From: an uncultured Oscillospiraceae bacterium
GTDB taxonomy: Bacteria > Bacillota > Clostridia > Oscillospirales > Oscillospiraceae
Direction: 5' to 3'
Assembly (NCBI GenBank): GCA_949841465.1
Contig: CATKZW010000003.1
Coordinates: 1 to 64,000, forward strand
DNA: 64,000 nt
Shown: in pieces, positions 55,747 through 64,000 of the stretch
Position numbering within the stretch: position 1 is the first letter of the stretch
How the letters are laid out: each line of letters starts with the position of its first letter
The notes under the pieces: generated by a model
The model's input: the letters and a program-made list of their open reading frames with translations, nothing else
Told to the model about the DNA's origin: nothing
The model's database searches: none
Program-made: the position numbers and the translations under genes

Positions 55747-57018
55747 TCAGTGTACCATGACGGAGATGCCGTTGGGGATGACGACCAGGTGGGCGCTGTC
55801 CCCCTTGCGTTTTCGGGCACGGGCCAGGGCCTCGTCCACATCGGGGGCCCACTCCAGCTTCATGTCCTCAATGGTGGAGCGCTGGGCGGGGTCGGTGACG
55901 TAAATGACGTGGTGCCTGCACATAATCCGGGCCAAAATCTGGAACTCCCACTGGTCGGGCTTGGTCTGGTCCTGGGATGTGGCCAAGATTTGCTCGGTGA
56001 GCGCTTCCGGAGACTGGCACTCGTGCAGCGCCTTGTAGAAGCTCTCTCCGCCGTGTCCGTCGGAGCAGGAGCTGACCATGATGAGCACCGCGCCCTCCAC
56101 TGCCGCGGCCTCGGCGGCGGTGAGCCCCTTAACGCTCTGATAAATATTTTGGTCCAGCGGATAGCCGCCGTTGCTGGAGACGACGATGTCTCCCAGGCGC
56201 TCCGGCTTTACCTGACAGTAGCCCAGCAGCAGCTCACAGCCCTGGCGGTGGGCCTCCACCGGGTGGCCTGCAAAAGCCGCCGCCACCTTCTTGCCCTCGT
56301 CAATAACCACATTTACGATGTAGGCCAGCTTTGCCAGCTTGGCCGCCGCCAGCATGTCCTCGTGGAGGGGGTTGCCGTCCAGCACGCCGGTGCGGGCGAA
56401 GGGGGAGGCGATGAACTTGGAGCAGTGGTTGCCCAGCACCGTCACCTGATCGCACACGCCGGGCAGCACGCTCTTGCGCCCGCCGGAGAAGCCCGCGAAG
56501 AAGTGGGGCTCAATGAAGCCCTCCGCGATAAGCAGGTCGGTCTCCACCGCCAGCCGGTCGATGACGCAGTCCGCGCCGGAGGGCAGCACGCCGATCTTCA
56601 CGTTGGACGCCGGGTCCCGGCTGTCGTGGATGACGATGCGCTCGCGGTCCACGATGTCCTGACCCAGCTTGCCCACCAGTTCCTGGGTGCTGGTGGGGCG
56701 GTGGAAGCCGGTGGCCACCAGCAGGGTGATTCGGATATCCGGGCTGCCCCGGCGCAGCTCCTCCAGCATGAAGGGGATGATGTGCCTGCTGGGGACGGGC
56801 CGGGTGTGGTCGCTGATAATGATGGTGCAGGTCTTTTTGCCCGCGGCCAGTTGATGGAGCGGGGCGGAGCAGATGGGCGCGGCCATGGCGGCGCGGACCA
56901 GGTCGTCCTCTGAGCCGGACGCGGTCAGCTCACCAATACGGGATTCCAGGATCTCGGCGTCCGTCAGATCGCCGTGGAGCTCCATCCCGGTCTTGCCGAA
57001 GGGGATCGTCAGAGCCAT
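55747..57018 (-). CDS. larA: Nickel-dependent lactate racemase
   Basis: The 423-residue LarA-family protein interconverts L- and D-lactate (or another 2-hydroxy acid) using a nickel-pincer nucleotide. The catalytic and cofactor residues of the Lactobacillus enzyme are matched: His106 (VATGFHRP), His172 and the cofactor-bound Lys182 (EPHFFAGFSGGRKSVLPG) and His198 (LGNHCS). ISDHTRPVP also matches. LarB, LarC and LarE, which make the cofactor, are not here. GGGAGG precedes the ATG at 57018. A palindrome shared with the hypB operon lies upstream. Relatives act on several hydroxy acids, so the substrate is not certain. Confidence 0.92.
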   Translation of the reverse strand: MALTIPFGKTGMELHGDLTDAEILESRIGELTASGSEDDLVRAAMAAPICSAPLHQLAAGKKTCTIIISDHTRPVPSRHIIPFMLEELRRGSPDIRITLLVATGFHRPTSTQELVGKLGQDIVDRERIVIHDSRDPASNVKIGVLPSGADCVIDRLAVETDLLIAEGFIEPHFFAGFSGGRKSVLPGVCDQVTVLGNHCSKFIASPFARTGVLDGNPLHEDMLAAAKLAKLAYIVNVVIDEGKKVAAAFAGHPVEAHRQGCELLLGYCQVKPERLGDIVVSSNGGYPLDQNIYQSVKGLTAAEAAAVEGAVLIMVSSCSDGHGGESFYKALHECQSPEALTEQILATSQDQTKPDQWEFQILARIMCRHHVIYVTDPAQRSTIEDMKLEWAPDVDEALARARKRKGDSAHLVVIPNGISVMVH

Positions 57019-57108
57019 TGAATAACACCTCCCATGGAATTGCGGTCAAGCCGCTGGGGCTGTAATTGGTGGGGCCAAAATGGACAATGGCTGTGAAGGG
57101 ATACAATT

Positions 57109-57121
57109 TTGGTTCGACCAA
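57109..57121. promoter_or_regulatory. FadR-type operator upstream of larA
   Basis: TTGGT-TCG-ACCAA, a perfect 5+3+5 palindrome. Its core equals that before hypB. It lies just downstream of the leftward promoter at 57138-57165, a repressing position. Confidence 0.8.
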
Positions 57122-57137
57122 TTTGTGCCGTGAATCC

Positions 57138-57165
57138 AGCTTAGCACATTTCCCAGAAATTTCAA
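57138..57165 (-). promoter_or_regulatory. Promoter of larA operon
   Basis: Read leftward: TTGAAA, 16 bases, TAAGCT, with the operator beginning 16 bases after the -10 box. Confidence 0.6.
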
Positions 57166-57427
57166 CCCTCTTTTTTGATTTCTCCTATTCCAACAAAAAA
57201 ATAAGTTGAATTTATAGCATTATAACCAAAAATATTTTTTGAATAAATTATGCGGACATTTTGACGAAGATGGCGATAATCAAGTGTCACAAATATCCCA
57301 TCCAGATGCTGGGCCTCCTGTCCGCATGGAACACAGGTTTGACGTCCCATGGGGAATAATTCCACAAAATGAGGTAGAACCAATTCGGAGCTGCAAAAGG
57401 ACACGGAAAGGGAGCGATCCAAAATGT
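57166..57427. other. Intergenic region, no gene seen
   Basis: About 260 mostly A+T-rich bases. Frames here lack ribosome sites. A 9-bp inverted pair (ATGCGGACA and TGTCCGCAT, about 70 bases apart) is the only structure noted. Confidence 0.5.
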
Positions 57428-57429
57428 AA

Positions 57430-57460
57430 AACAGCCCGGGGGTGGAAGCCCCAGGCTGTT
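57430..57460 (-). terminator. Terminator of amidohydrolase gene
   Basis: Stem AACAGCC-(CGGGG) with CCCC-(A)GGCTGTT and flanking A/T-runs, 31 bases after the stop of the leftward amidohydrolase gene. Confidence 0.75.
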
Positions 57461-57490
57461 CGTTTTAAAAAGGTATGGCCGGTCTGTATT

Positions 57491-58405
57491 TCATGAGACG
57501 GGGAAAAACAGCTTAGCGGCGTTGTCATAGAAGACCATTTGCTTGTCCCTGGTGCTGAGGCCGGGATGCTGGGCAATGAAGTCGATGAAATGCTGATAGC
57601 TGTCCCGGGTCATGGAGGAGGGCATGTCGCTGCCCCACAGCAGCCGGTCCGCACCCACAATGTCCACGGCGGCGCTGACGTAGTCCCGGGCGGCGGGGTA
57701 GGGGAATGTCTCCGGCCTGGTGTTCAGGCACAGGGCGGCCAGATCGAACCACACGTTGGGCAGTGCCAACTGCTCCAGGGAGCGCTTGAGCAACTCGCCG
57801 TCCCCCAGCTGGGGGGAGAGCAGGTGGCACACCACAAACTTCATTTCCGGATACCGGGCGATGGCCCGGCTGAGGGCGTCCACCTGCCAGCTCACACTCC
57901 GAGGCTTGCCGATGTCGATGACGAAGATGAGCCCCCGGTCCGCCGCGTGACGGTAGGCCTGGTGCATGACCTCCCCGTCCAGGTCCACGGGCGGGTGGTT
58001 GGCCATGAGGCCGGAGCCGCTGCTCACCTCGAACTTGACGATTTTAAAGCCCAGCTCATCGAACAGGTGGGCCTTAATCTTTTCCGCCTGGGCGGAAAAG
58101 GGGTCATAGGAGGCCGCGGCGGCAAACCGATCCGGGTACTTTTGAGCCGCCTCCCAGGTGTACAGGTTCTGGAAGCCGAAATAGTTGCCTTGGAGAAGCA
58201 CCGCCTTTTCCACTCCATGGGCATCCATCACCTGGAGCAGGGATTCCGGCGGGGCGTCGTACTCGCCGAACTCCGGCGGCAGGATCTGAAACGAGTTCCC
58301 AGTGGCGTACACAGCCCGGCCGCCGCCGCAGGGGCGCAGCTCCCCCTGGGAGCCGGTTCCGGCGATGCACTGGACCACATGGGCGTGGGAGTCGATGATT
58401 TTCAT
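57491..58405 (-). CDS. Amidohydrolase family 2 (TIM-barrel metal hydrolase/decarboxylase)
   Basis: The 304 residues form a metal-dependent TIM barrel of the amidohydrolase-2 group: IDSHAHVV at the start holds the first metal ligands, FVVCHLLSP the middle His, and LLWGSDMPS the last Asp. Members decarboxylate aromatic or carboxylated substrates or hydrolyse lactones. The substrate cannot be told. A possible operon with lepB (66 bases upstream) exists but function gives no link. GGAGGAC precedes the ATG at 58405. Confidence 0.88.
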   Translation of the reverse strand: MKIIDSHAHVVQCIAGTGSQGELRPCGGGRAVYATGNSFQILPPEFGEYDAPPESLLQVMDAHGVEKAVLLQGNYFGFQNLYTWEAAQKYPDRFAAAASYDPFSAQAEKIKAHLFDELGFKIVKFEVSSGSGLMANHPPVDLDGEVMHQAYRHAADRGLIFVIDIGKPRSVSWQVDALSRAIARYPEMKFVVCHLLSPQLGDGELLKRSLEQLALPNVWFDLAALCLNTRPETFPYPAARDYVSAAVDIVGADRLLWGSDMPSSMTRDSYQHFIDFIAQHPGLSTRDKQMVFYDNAAKLFFPVS

Positions 58406-58471
58406 GGGGCGTCCTCCTTTTTATGTCGGCATGGTGCTGTTTTGCGGACGATGCTTTGCGGTCTGCTCAAA

Positions 58472-59080
58472 CTACAGGGTATGGAACCGGGGGAAATATA
58501 CGAACATGGCCCGGCCCAGAAGGTCCTCCCAGCGGACAAAGGGGTCGGTCCAGAAGCGGGAGTCGTTGGAGTTGGTCCTGTGGTCCCCCAGGACGATGCA
58601 GCACCCCTCGGGCACCACCGTTTCAGGGTAGCTGTCCCAGGAGAACTGGGTGATATACGGCTCATCCAGCAGCCGGCCGTCCAAATAGACCCGACCGTCC
58701 ACCATGGAAAAGGTCTGGCCGGGCAGGGCGATCACCCGTTTGACGATGATCCGTCGCCCGAATTCCGACTCGTGGCGGAAGAAGACCACATCCCCCGCCT
58801 GGGGCTCCCCCCGGAGGTAGGCGGTGCGGTCCCCCAGCACCAGAGACCCGGTGGCAATGGTGGGCTCCATGGACCCGGAGGGGATATGGGCGTTGAGGAG
58901 GATGAACAGGTTGAGAAAAGCGGCCAGGATCACGGCCAGGAGGGGGAGCACCCACCAGGGCTCCTTTTTGGATGGCTGCTTCCCCGATTTTGCGTCTATA
59001 TCTTCCACCGCCGGATCAGGGTACGGCTCTGCCTGCGGGTCCTGCCGGAGGACCCGCGGCCTGTTTCTGTCAATTCCCAT
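58472..59080 (-). CDS. lepB: Signal peptidase I
   Basis: This enzyme cleaves signal peptides outside the membrane. Residues 41-62 form the membrane anchor (PWWVLPLLAVILAAFLNLFI). The catalytic Ser70 is in HIPSGSMEPTI and the catalytic Lys114 in GRRIIVKRVIALPGQ. Box E is VLGDHRTNSNDSR. The 202 residues are typical for Gram-positive SipS-type enzymes. The cytoplasmic N-terminal 40 residues are longer than usual and charged. It is a candidate to process the exported proteins in this window, by inference only. Confidence 0.95.
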   Translation of the reverse strand: MGIDRNRPRVLRQDPQAEPYPDPAVEDIDAKSGKQPSKKEPWWVLPLLAVILAAFLNLFILLNAHIPSGSMEPTIATGSLVLGDRTAYLRGEPQAGDVVFFRHESEFGRRIIVKRVIALPGQTFSMVDGRVYLDGRLLDEPYITQFSWDSYPETVVPEGCCIVLGDHRTNSNDSRFWTDPFVRWEDLLGRAMFVYFPRFHTL

Positions 59081-59227
59081 ATTTGATTGATCTCCTCTGC
59101 AAAGGATGCTGAGCGCACCGCCGTGTGCCCGCAGGACGTGACATCGGCGGAATCCAATACAGTAGTATACACTGTGCCATGCTGATTTGCAATTTTTTTA
59201 TGGAGAGAAATGAGAGAAAAATGAGAT

Positions 59228-59259
59228 GGGGCATACCGCCGGGAATGGCGGTATGCCCC
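59228..59259. terminator. Terminator between DHH gene and lepB
   Basis: A 13-bp perfect stem GGGGCATACCGCC with its complement and a 6-base loop, downstream of the leftward DHH gene. Confidence 0.8.
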
Positions 59260-59297
59260 AATGTTCAAATCAACTCATGCCGTGTCCGGTCAAACGC

Positions 59298-60218
59298 TCA
59301 GCCGTTGGATAAGGCACACAGCTCTTCCAGCATTTTGGGCAGCTGCTGATCCATGGTCTCGTTGCTGAACTGGCAGGTGCCCACCTTTTTGTGGCCTCCT
59401 CCGCCGTATTTCAACATCAAACTTCCCACATCCAGGGTGGCGGTGCGGTTCAGGATACTGTAGCCCACTGCGGCGGAGCAGCCCTGGCCTTCCCGGCCGC
59501 TGACAATCCACGCAGAGATGTTCTGCTCCGGATACATGCTGTAGATCAGGAACCGGTTGCCGGTGTAGATGGGGCTTACGCCCCGCAGGTCCGTGATGAT
59601 GACGCTGCCCTCCACACGGGTATGGGCCTTGACCATCTCCTTGAATTTTTCGGTCTGCTCCCAATACACCTCAATCCGCTCCTGCATGTCGGGCAGCGCC
59701 AAAATCTCTTCGGTGCTCATCACCCGGCAGGCCTCCAGCAGCTTTTCCATCAGCTGGTAGTTGGAGATGGAGAACTGACGCCACCGGCCCAGGCCGGTCC
59801 TGGGGTCCATCAGGAAACCAATGAGGATCCAGCCGGTGGGGTTCAGCACCTCGTCGGCGGTCAGGCTGCCTGAGTCCACTTTGTCCACCGCTTCCATGAT
59901 TTCACCGAACTGGGGAAAGCGCTCCGCGCCGCCGTAGTAGTCGTAGATGATCCGGGCACAGGATGGGGTCAAGCGGCTTTCGCCTTTGTATTTGCCCTCC
60001 AATTCCAGCCGCTCATGTTCGCTGGAGTGGTGGTCGAACCAGAGGCCGCAGCCCTCCACAAAGGGGACATTGGCCAGGCAGTCGTTCTCATTGATCTCCA
60101 CCAGGCCGTCCTGCAGATCCTTGGGGTGGGCAAATTTCCAGTGGTCAATAATGCCCGCCTCCAACAGAAGGGCTCCGCACACCAGGCCGTCGAAATCGGA
60201 ACGTGTTACCAGTCTCAT
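59298..60218 (-). CDS. DHH-family phosphoesterase
   Basis: The 306-residue protein has the DHH phosphoesterase signature: LVTRSDFDGLVCGALL (metal Asp8 and Asp10), FDHHSSE near residue 61, and the DHHA1-like end GGGGHKKVGTCQF. Such proteins cleave phosphodiester bonds in nucleotides, oligonucleotides or polyphosphate; which is not clear. It follows ppdK by 20 bases, so both are transcribed together. GGAGGA lies before the ATG. Confidence 0.88.
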   Translation of the reverse strand: MRLVTRSDFDGLVCGALLLEAGIIDHWKFAHPKDLQDGLVEINENDCLANVPFVEGCGLWFDHHSSEHERLELEGKYKGESRLTPSCARIIYDYYGGAERFPQFGEIMEAVDKVDSGSLTADEVLNPTGWILIGFLMDPRTGLGRWRQFSISNYQLMEKLLEACRVMSTEEILALPDMQERIEVYWEQTEKFKEMVKAHTRVEGSVIITDLRGVSPIYTGNRFLIYSMYPEQNISAWIVSGREGQGCSAAVGYSILNRTATLDVGSLMLKYGGGGHKKVGTCQFSNETMDQQLPKMLEELCALSNG

Positions 60219-60238
60219 ATCATTTTCCTCCTAATTGC

Positions 60239-62866
60239 TCAGCCGTTGGCAATCGCTGCCTGGGCGGCGGCCAGCCGGGCGATGGGCACACGGAAGGGGG
60301 AGCAGGACACGTAGTCCAACCCGATTTTGTGGCAGAACTCCACGCTGGAGGGATCGCCGCCGTGTTCGCCGCAGATGCCCAGGTGGACATTCGGGTTGGT
60401 GGAGCGGCCCCAGCGGGCGGCATTGGAGATCAGGCGGCCCACGCCGTGCTGGTCCAGCTTGGCGAAGGGGTCGTTTTCGTAGATCTTCTTGTCATAGTAG
60501 GCGTCCAGGAACTTCCCGGCGTCGTCCCGGCTGAAGCCGAACACCAGCTGGGTCAGGTCGTTGGAGCCGAAGGAGAAGAAGCTGGAGATGGGGGCGATAT
60601 CGTCGGCGGTCATGGCGGCCCGGGGGGTCTCGATCATATTGCCCACCATATAGGTCATGTCGGAGCCCGCCTCTTTCAGCAGCGCGTCAGCCACACCGGT
60701 GACAATGCTCTTCACATAGGCAAACTCCTTCAGTTCGCCGATCAGGGGAATCATGATTTCGGGGACGATGGTCCATTCCGGGTGGCGGGCCTGGACGTTC
60801 AGGGCGGCCTTGATGACGGCCTTGGTCTGCATCTTGGCAATCTCGGGGAAGGTGACGCTCAGGCGGCAGCCGCGGTGGCCCATCATGGGATTGAACTCGT
60901 GGAGCCCGGCGATGATGGCCTTAATCTCGGCCACGGACTTGCCCATGTCGTCGGCCAGCTTCTGGATGTCGGCCTCCTCGGTGGGGACGAACTCGTGCAG
61001 CGGGGGATCCAGGAAGCGGATGGTGACCGGCAGGCCTTCCATGGCCTCGTAGATGCCTTCGAAGTCGGACTGCTGCATGGGCTCCAGCTTGGCCAGGGCC
61101 TTCTCGCGCTGCTCCACGGTGTCGGAGCAGATCATCTCCCGGATGGCGGGGATGCGGTCCTCATTGAAGAACATGTGCTCGGTGCGGCACAAGCCGATGC
61201 CCTCCGCGCCGAACTTCTTGGCCTGGGCGGCGTCGTGGGGGGTGTCGGCGTTGGTGCGGACTTGCAGACGGCGGTACTTGTCCGCCCAGCCCATGACCCG
61301 GGCAAACTCGCCGCTGATGGTGGCCTCCACGGTGGGGATGGGGCCGTCATAGATCTTGCCGGTGGTGCCGTCCAGAGACAGCCAGTCGCCCTCGTGGAAG
61401 GTCTTGCCGGCCAGCTCGAACTGCTTGCTGGCCTCGTCCATCTTGATCTCGCCGCAGCCGGACACGCAGCAGCGGCCCATGCCGCGGGCCACGACGGCGG
61501 CGTGGGAGGTCATGCCGCCGCGGACGGTGAGGATGCCCTGAGCGGCCTTCATGCCCTCAATGTCCTCGGGGGAGGTCTCCAGGCGGACCAGGACCACCTT
61601 TTCACCGCGGGAGGCCCACTCCTTGGCGTCCTCAGCGGAGAAGACGATCCGGCCGGAGGCTGCGCCGGGGGAGGCGCCCAGAGCAGAGGCCAGTACGGGG
61701 GCTTCCTTCAGGGCCTTGGAGTCGAACTGGGGATGGAGCAGGGTGTCCAGAGAGCGGGGCTCGATCATGGCCACGGCCTTCTTCTCGTCGATCATGCCCT
61801 CGTCCACCAGGTCGCAGGCAATCTTGAGGGCGGCGGCGGGGGTGCGCTTGCCGTTGCGGGTCTGGAGCATGTAGAGTTTGCCGGCTTCCACGGTGAACTC
61901 CATATCCTGCATGTCGCGGTAGTGGTCCTCCAAAGTCTTGCACACCTGCTCGAACTGGGCGAAGGCCTCGGGGAACTTGTCCGCCATCTCGCTGATGGGC
62001 ATGGGGGTGCGCACGCCGGCCACCACGTCCTCGCCCTGAGCGTTGGTCAGGAACTCGCCGAACAGCTTCTTCTCGCCGGTGGCGGGGTTGCGGGTGAAGG
62101 CCACGCCGGTGCCGCAGTCGTCGCCCATGTTGCCGAAGGCCATGGACTGCACGTTGACGGCGGTGCCCCAGGAGTAGGGGATGTCGTTGTCCCGGCGGTA
62201 GACGTTGGCGCGGGGGTTGTCCCAGGAGCGGAACACGGCCTTGATGGCTCCCATCAGCTGCTCCTTGGGGTCGGAGGGGAAGTCCTGCCCGATCTTGGAC
62301 TTGTACTCGGCCTTGAACTGGCCGGCCAGCTCCTTCAGGTCGTCGGCGGTGAGCTCCACGTCCTGGGTGACGCCCTTTTTCTCCTTCATCTGGTCGATGA
62401 GCTGCTCAAAATACTTCTTGCCCACCTCCATGACCACGTCGGAGTACATCTGGATGAAGCGGCGGTAGCAGTCCCAGGCCCAGCGGGGGTTGCCGGACTT
62501 GCGGGAGAGGACCTCCACCACGTCCTCGTTGAGGCCCAGGTTCAAGATGGTGTCCATCATGCCGGGCATGGAGGCCCGGGCGCCGGAGCGGACGGACACC
62601 AGCAGGGGGTTTTCCTTGTCGCCGAACTTTTTGCCGGTAATGCCCTCCATCTTGACAATATATTCCATGATTTCGGCCTGAATCTCGTCGTTGATCTTCT
62701 GCCCGTCCTCATAGTACTGGGTGCACGCCTCGGTGGTGATGGTGAAGCCCTGGGGCACGGGCAGGCCGATGTTGGTCATCTCGGCCAGGTTGGCGCCTTT
62801 GCCGCCCAGGAGCTCGCGCATATTGGCGTTGCCCTCTGAGAACAGATAGACATATTTGTGAGCCAT
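60239..62866 (-). CDS. ppdK: Pyruvate, phosphate dikinase
   Basis: It interconverts pyruvate, ATP and phosphate with PEP, AMP and pyrophosphate, a central step in anaerobic Firmicutes. The N-terminal nucleotide-binding domain has LLGGKGANLAEMTNIGLPVP, and SVRSGARASMPGMMDT. The phosphohistidine domain has GGMTSHAAVVARGMG (His swivels between sites). The PEP/pyruvate domain has CRTEHMFF and the catalytic CGEHGGDP. Its 875 residues are normal. The ATG at 62866 follows GGAGGA by eight bases. It has a consensus promoter. Confidence 0.97.
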   Translation of the reverse strand: MAHKYVYLFSEGNANMRELLGGKGANLAEMTNIGLPVPQGFTITTEACTQYYEDGQKINDEIQAEIMEYIVKMEGITGKKFGDKENPLLVSVRSGARASMPGMMDTILNLGLNEDVVEVLSRKSGNPRWAWDCYRRFIQMYSDVVMEVGKKYFEQLIDQMKEKKGVTQDVELTADDLKELAGQFKAEYKSKIGQDFPSDPKEQLMGAIKAVFRSWDNPRANVYRRDNDIPYSWGTAVNVQSMAFGNMGDDCGTGVAFTRNPATGEKKLFGEFLTNAQGEDVVAGVRTPMPISEMADKFPEAFAQFEQVCKTLEDHYRDMQDMEFTVEAGKLYMLQTRNGKRTPAAALKIACDLVDEGMIDEKKAVAMIEPRSLDTLLHPQFDSKALKEAPVLASALGASPGAASGRIVFSAEDAKEWASRGEKVVLVRLETSPEDIEGMKAAQGILTVRGGMTSHAAVVARGMGRCCVSGCGEIKMDEASKQFELAGKTFHEGDWLSLDGTTGKIYDGPIPTVEATISGEFARVMGWADKYRRLQVRTNADTPHDAAQAKKFGAEGIGLCRTEHMFFNEDRIPAIREMICSDTVEQREKALAKLEPMQQSDFEGIYEAMEGLPVTIRFLDPPLHEFVPTEEADIQKLADDMGKSVAEIKAIIAGLHEFNPMMGHRGCRLSVTFPEIAKMQTKAVIKAALNVQARHPEWTIVPEIMIPLIGELKEFAYVKSIVTGVADALLKEAGSDMTYMVGNMIETPRAAMTADDIAPISSFFSFGSNDLTQLVFGFSRDDAGKFLDAYYDKKIYENDPFAKLDQHGVGRLISNAARWGRSTNPNVHLGICGEHGGDPSSVEFCHKIGLDYVSCSPFRVPIARLAAAQAAIANG

Positions 62867-62935
62867 TGTACATTCCTCCAAATTGTTTTATCGGATGTGC
62901 GGGAAAACGCGATGGGTACCTTGAGTAATGACCAT

Positions 62936-62964
62936 ATTTTATCAGAATACACAAGGGCGGTCAA
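62936..62964 (-). promoter_or_regulatory. ppdK promoter
   Basis: Read leftward: TTGACC, 17 bases, TAAAAT, about 70 bases before the ATG. Confidence 0.85.
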
Positions 62965-63073
62965 GTAAGAGTTGCCGTTTTTTTAATATTCTCCCAAACA
63001 GTAAAAATAGTTTAGGTTTGACAGACGGTATCGGGCCGGGCTGTCTCTGACCCTCCATGTGACATATCACAAA

Positions 63074-63104
63074 AAACGGGTTTTGCCAGGTGCGAAACCT
63101 GTTT
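63074..63104 (-). terminator. Leftward terminator-like hairpin between ppdK and glnA
   Basis: A 10-base stem AAACGGGTTT/AAACCTGTTT with one mismatch; read leftward it is followed by TTTTTT. It would stop leftward transcripts from the glnA side. Confidence 0.5.
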
Positions 63105-63139
63105 TCTGCGCTGAAATTCTGCATCATTGCAAAAAAGCA

Positions 63140-63167
63140 TTGACAAAAATCGGGTTTATGCTATGCT
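63140..63167 (+). promoter_or_regulatory. glnA promoter
   Basis: TTGACA, 16 bases, TATGCT, about 77 bases before the glnA ATG. No inverted repeat resembling a GlnR box is clear. Confidence 0.8.
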
Positions 63168-63244
63168 GAAACTCGGAATATGAAAAACTAGGCTTGCGCA
63201 TGCCGGCTTTCGTGGGGCAAAACAATAGAAAGGGGAAGTTACAT

Positions 63245-64000
63245 ATGGGATATTCCAAAGAGGACATTATCCGCATCGTCAAAGAGGAGGACGTCAAGTT
63301 CATCCGGATGCAGTTCACGGACATATTCGGCCAGCTGAAGAACGTGGCCATCACCGCCTCCCAGATCGAGAAGGCGGTGAACAACCAGATCATGCTGGAC
63401 GGCTCGTCCATCGAGGGCTTCGTCCGCATCAACGAGTCCGACCAGTATCTGCACCCCGATCTGGACACCTTTGTGATCTTCCCCTGGGAGCCCCAGCACG
63501 CTAAGGTGGCCCGGCTGATCTGCGACGTGCACAACCCGGACGGCAGCTCCTTCGTGGGCGATCCCCGGGGCGTGCTGGAGCGTGTGCTGGAGCGGGCGAA
63601 GGCCATGGGCTACGACACCTTCAACGTGGGGCTGGAGGCGGAATTCTTCCTGTTCCAGACCGACGAGGAGGGCAAGCCCACCACCAAGACCAACGACGAG
63701 GCGGGCTATTTCGACCTGGGGCCCCTGGACCACGGTGAGACCACCCGGCGGCGCATCTGCCTGGCATTGGAGCAGATGGGCTATGAGATCGAGGCGTCCC
63801 ACCACGAGGTGGCCCCCGGTCAGCACGAGATCGACTTCAAATATGCCCCCGCCCTGGAGTGCGCCGACAAGATCATGACCTTCAAGCTGGCGGTCAAGAC
63901 CATCGCCCAGCGGGACAACCTTCACGCCACCTTCATGCCAAAGCCCATCTACGGCCTGGCGGGCAACGGGATGCACACCAACATGTCCCTGCTCCGGGGT
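63245..64000 (+). CDS. glnA: Glutamine synthetase, type I (cut by right edge)
   Basis: The first 252 codons of a GSI enzyme, which makes glutamine from glutamate, ammonia and ATP. Visible are the N-terminal beta-grasp ([20 protein letters not shown]), [12 protein letters not shown] (the latch loop), [10 protein letters not shown] and [10 protein letters not shown] (metal Glu residues), and [10 protein letters not shown] with the catalytic His. The rest is beyond the window. This end resembles the short GSI-alpha type of Firmicutes. The ATG follows AAAGGGGAAG. Confidence 0.95.
   Translation, partial: MGYSKEDIIRIVKEEDVKFIRMQFTDIFGQLKNVAITASQIEKAVNNQIMLDGSSIEGFVRINESDQYLHPDLDTFVIFPWEPQHAKVARLICDVHNPDGSSFVGDPRGVLERVLERAKAMGYDTFNVGLEAEFFLFQTDEEGKPTTKTNDEAGYFDLGPLDHGETTRRRICLALEQMGYEIEASHHEVAPGQHEIDFKYAPALECADKIMTFKLAVKTIAQRDNLHATFMPKPIYGLAGNGMHTNMSLLRG

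Noticed and set aside
57239..57496. An 85-codon rightward frame upstream of larA
   Set aside because: No ribosome site, and it runs through the terminator of the amidohydrolase gene.
60203..62839. An 878-codon open frame antisense to ppdK
   Set aside because: It lacks a ribosome site, is rich in Gly, His and Leu as expected for the complement of G+C-rich genes, and ppdK is certain.

Overview
The window looks like chromosome of a high-G+C anaerobic Firmicute, most likely a gut member of the Clostridia close to the Oscillospiraceae (Flavonifractor/Lawsonibacter-like). This rests on strong AAGGAGG-type ribosome sites, TTGACA/TATAAT promoters, and a YerC, DivIVA, FapA, pyruvate-phosphate dikinase, EpsG and DUF5692 gene set. 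The taxonomic call is an inference.

Positions 1 to about 19.1 kb hold the right-hand part of an integrated mobile element, probably conjugative. A long leftward gene train starts at a promoter near 17.2 kb and passes through a hairpin-rich leader. It encodes a small basic protein, YqaJ exonuclease, RecD-type helicase, a possible annealing protein, a primase-YodL fusion, PcfK-like and PcfJ-like proteins, a sigma-region-2 protein, a DUF4240 protein, a DUF2786 protein, an NAD-dependent DNA ligase and an LPD11 protein. An excisionase and tyrosine integrase read rightward at the end. They stop next to the 3' end of tRNA-Pro, the likely attachment site. The left end lies outside the window. A six-tRNA operon follows (Val, Asp, Phe, Gly, Cys, Pro).

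From 19.7 to 36 kb are housekeeping and regulatory genes: hslO, a methyltransferase, yerC, purA, an EpsG-like gene, an RpiR regulator, a HAD hydrolase, an ECF sigma factor with a membrane partner, asnS, fapA-cheX-cheY and efp. The standout is at 25.7 to 26.0 kb. A 17-bp perfect inverted repeat, inside an imperfect 22-bp repeat, encloses a consensus promoter and a terminator. It sits between a tyrosine recombinase and a two-gene operon for exported proteins. This is the architecture of a phase-variable promoter, caught here in the OFF orientation.

From 36 to 46 kb come a giant Sel1-repeat protein, a FadR-type regulator, and an operon hypB - large Fe-S/FAD oxidoreductase - hypA - DUF5692 membrane protein. 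No hydrogenase is present. A palindrome TGGT-TCG-ACCA sits just downstream of its promoter. The same palindrome lies between the promoter and the start of the nickel-dependent lactate racemase (larA) plus FAD-linked lactate/glycolate oxidase operon 16 kb away. The two operons therefore look like one regulon for nickel-dependent hydroxy-acid metabolism. A second FadR-type gene has its own palindrome.

From 46 to 52 kb is the F-type ATP synthase operon atpB-E-F-A-G-D-C. It has no free delta gene. The alpha subunit instead carries an N-terminal segment resembling the C-terminal half of delta. The c subunit has an unusual signal-peptide-like extension. The last stretch holds divIVA, the lactate genes, an amidohydrolase, lepB, a DHH phosphoesterase with ppdK, and the start of glnA, cut by the right edge.
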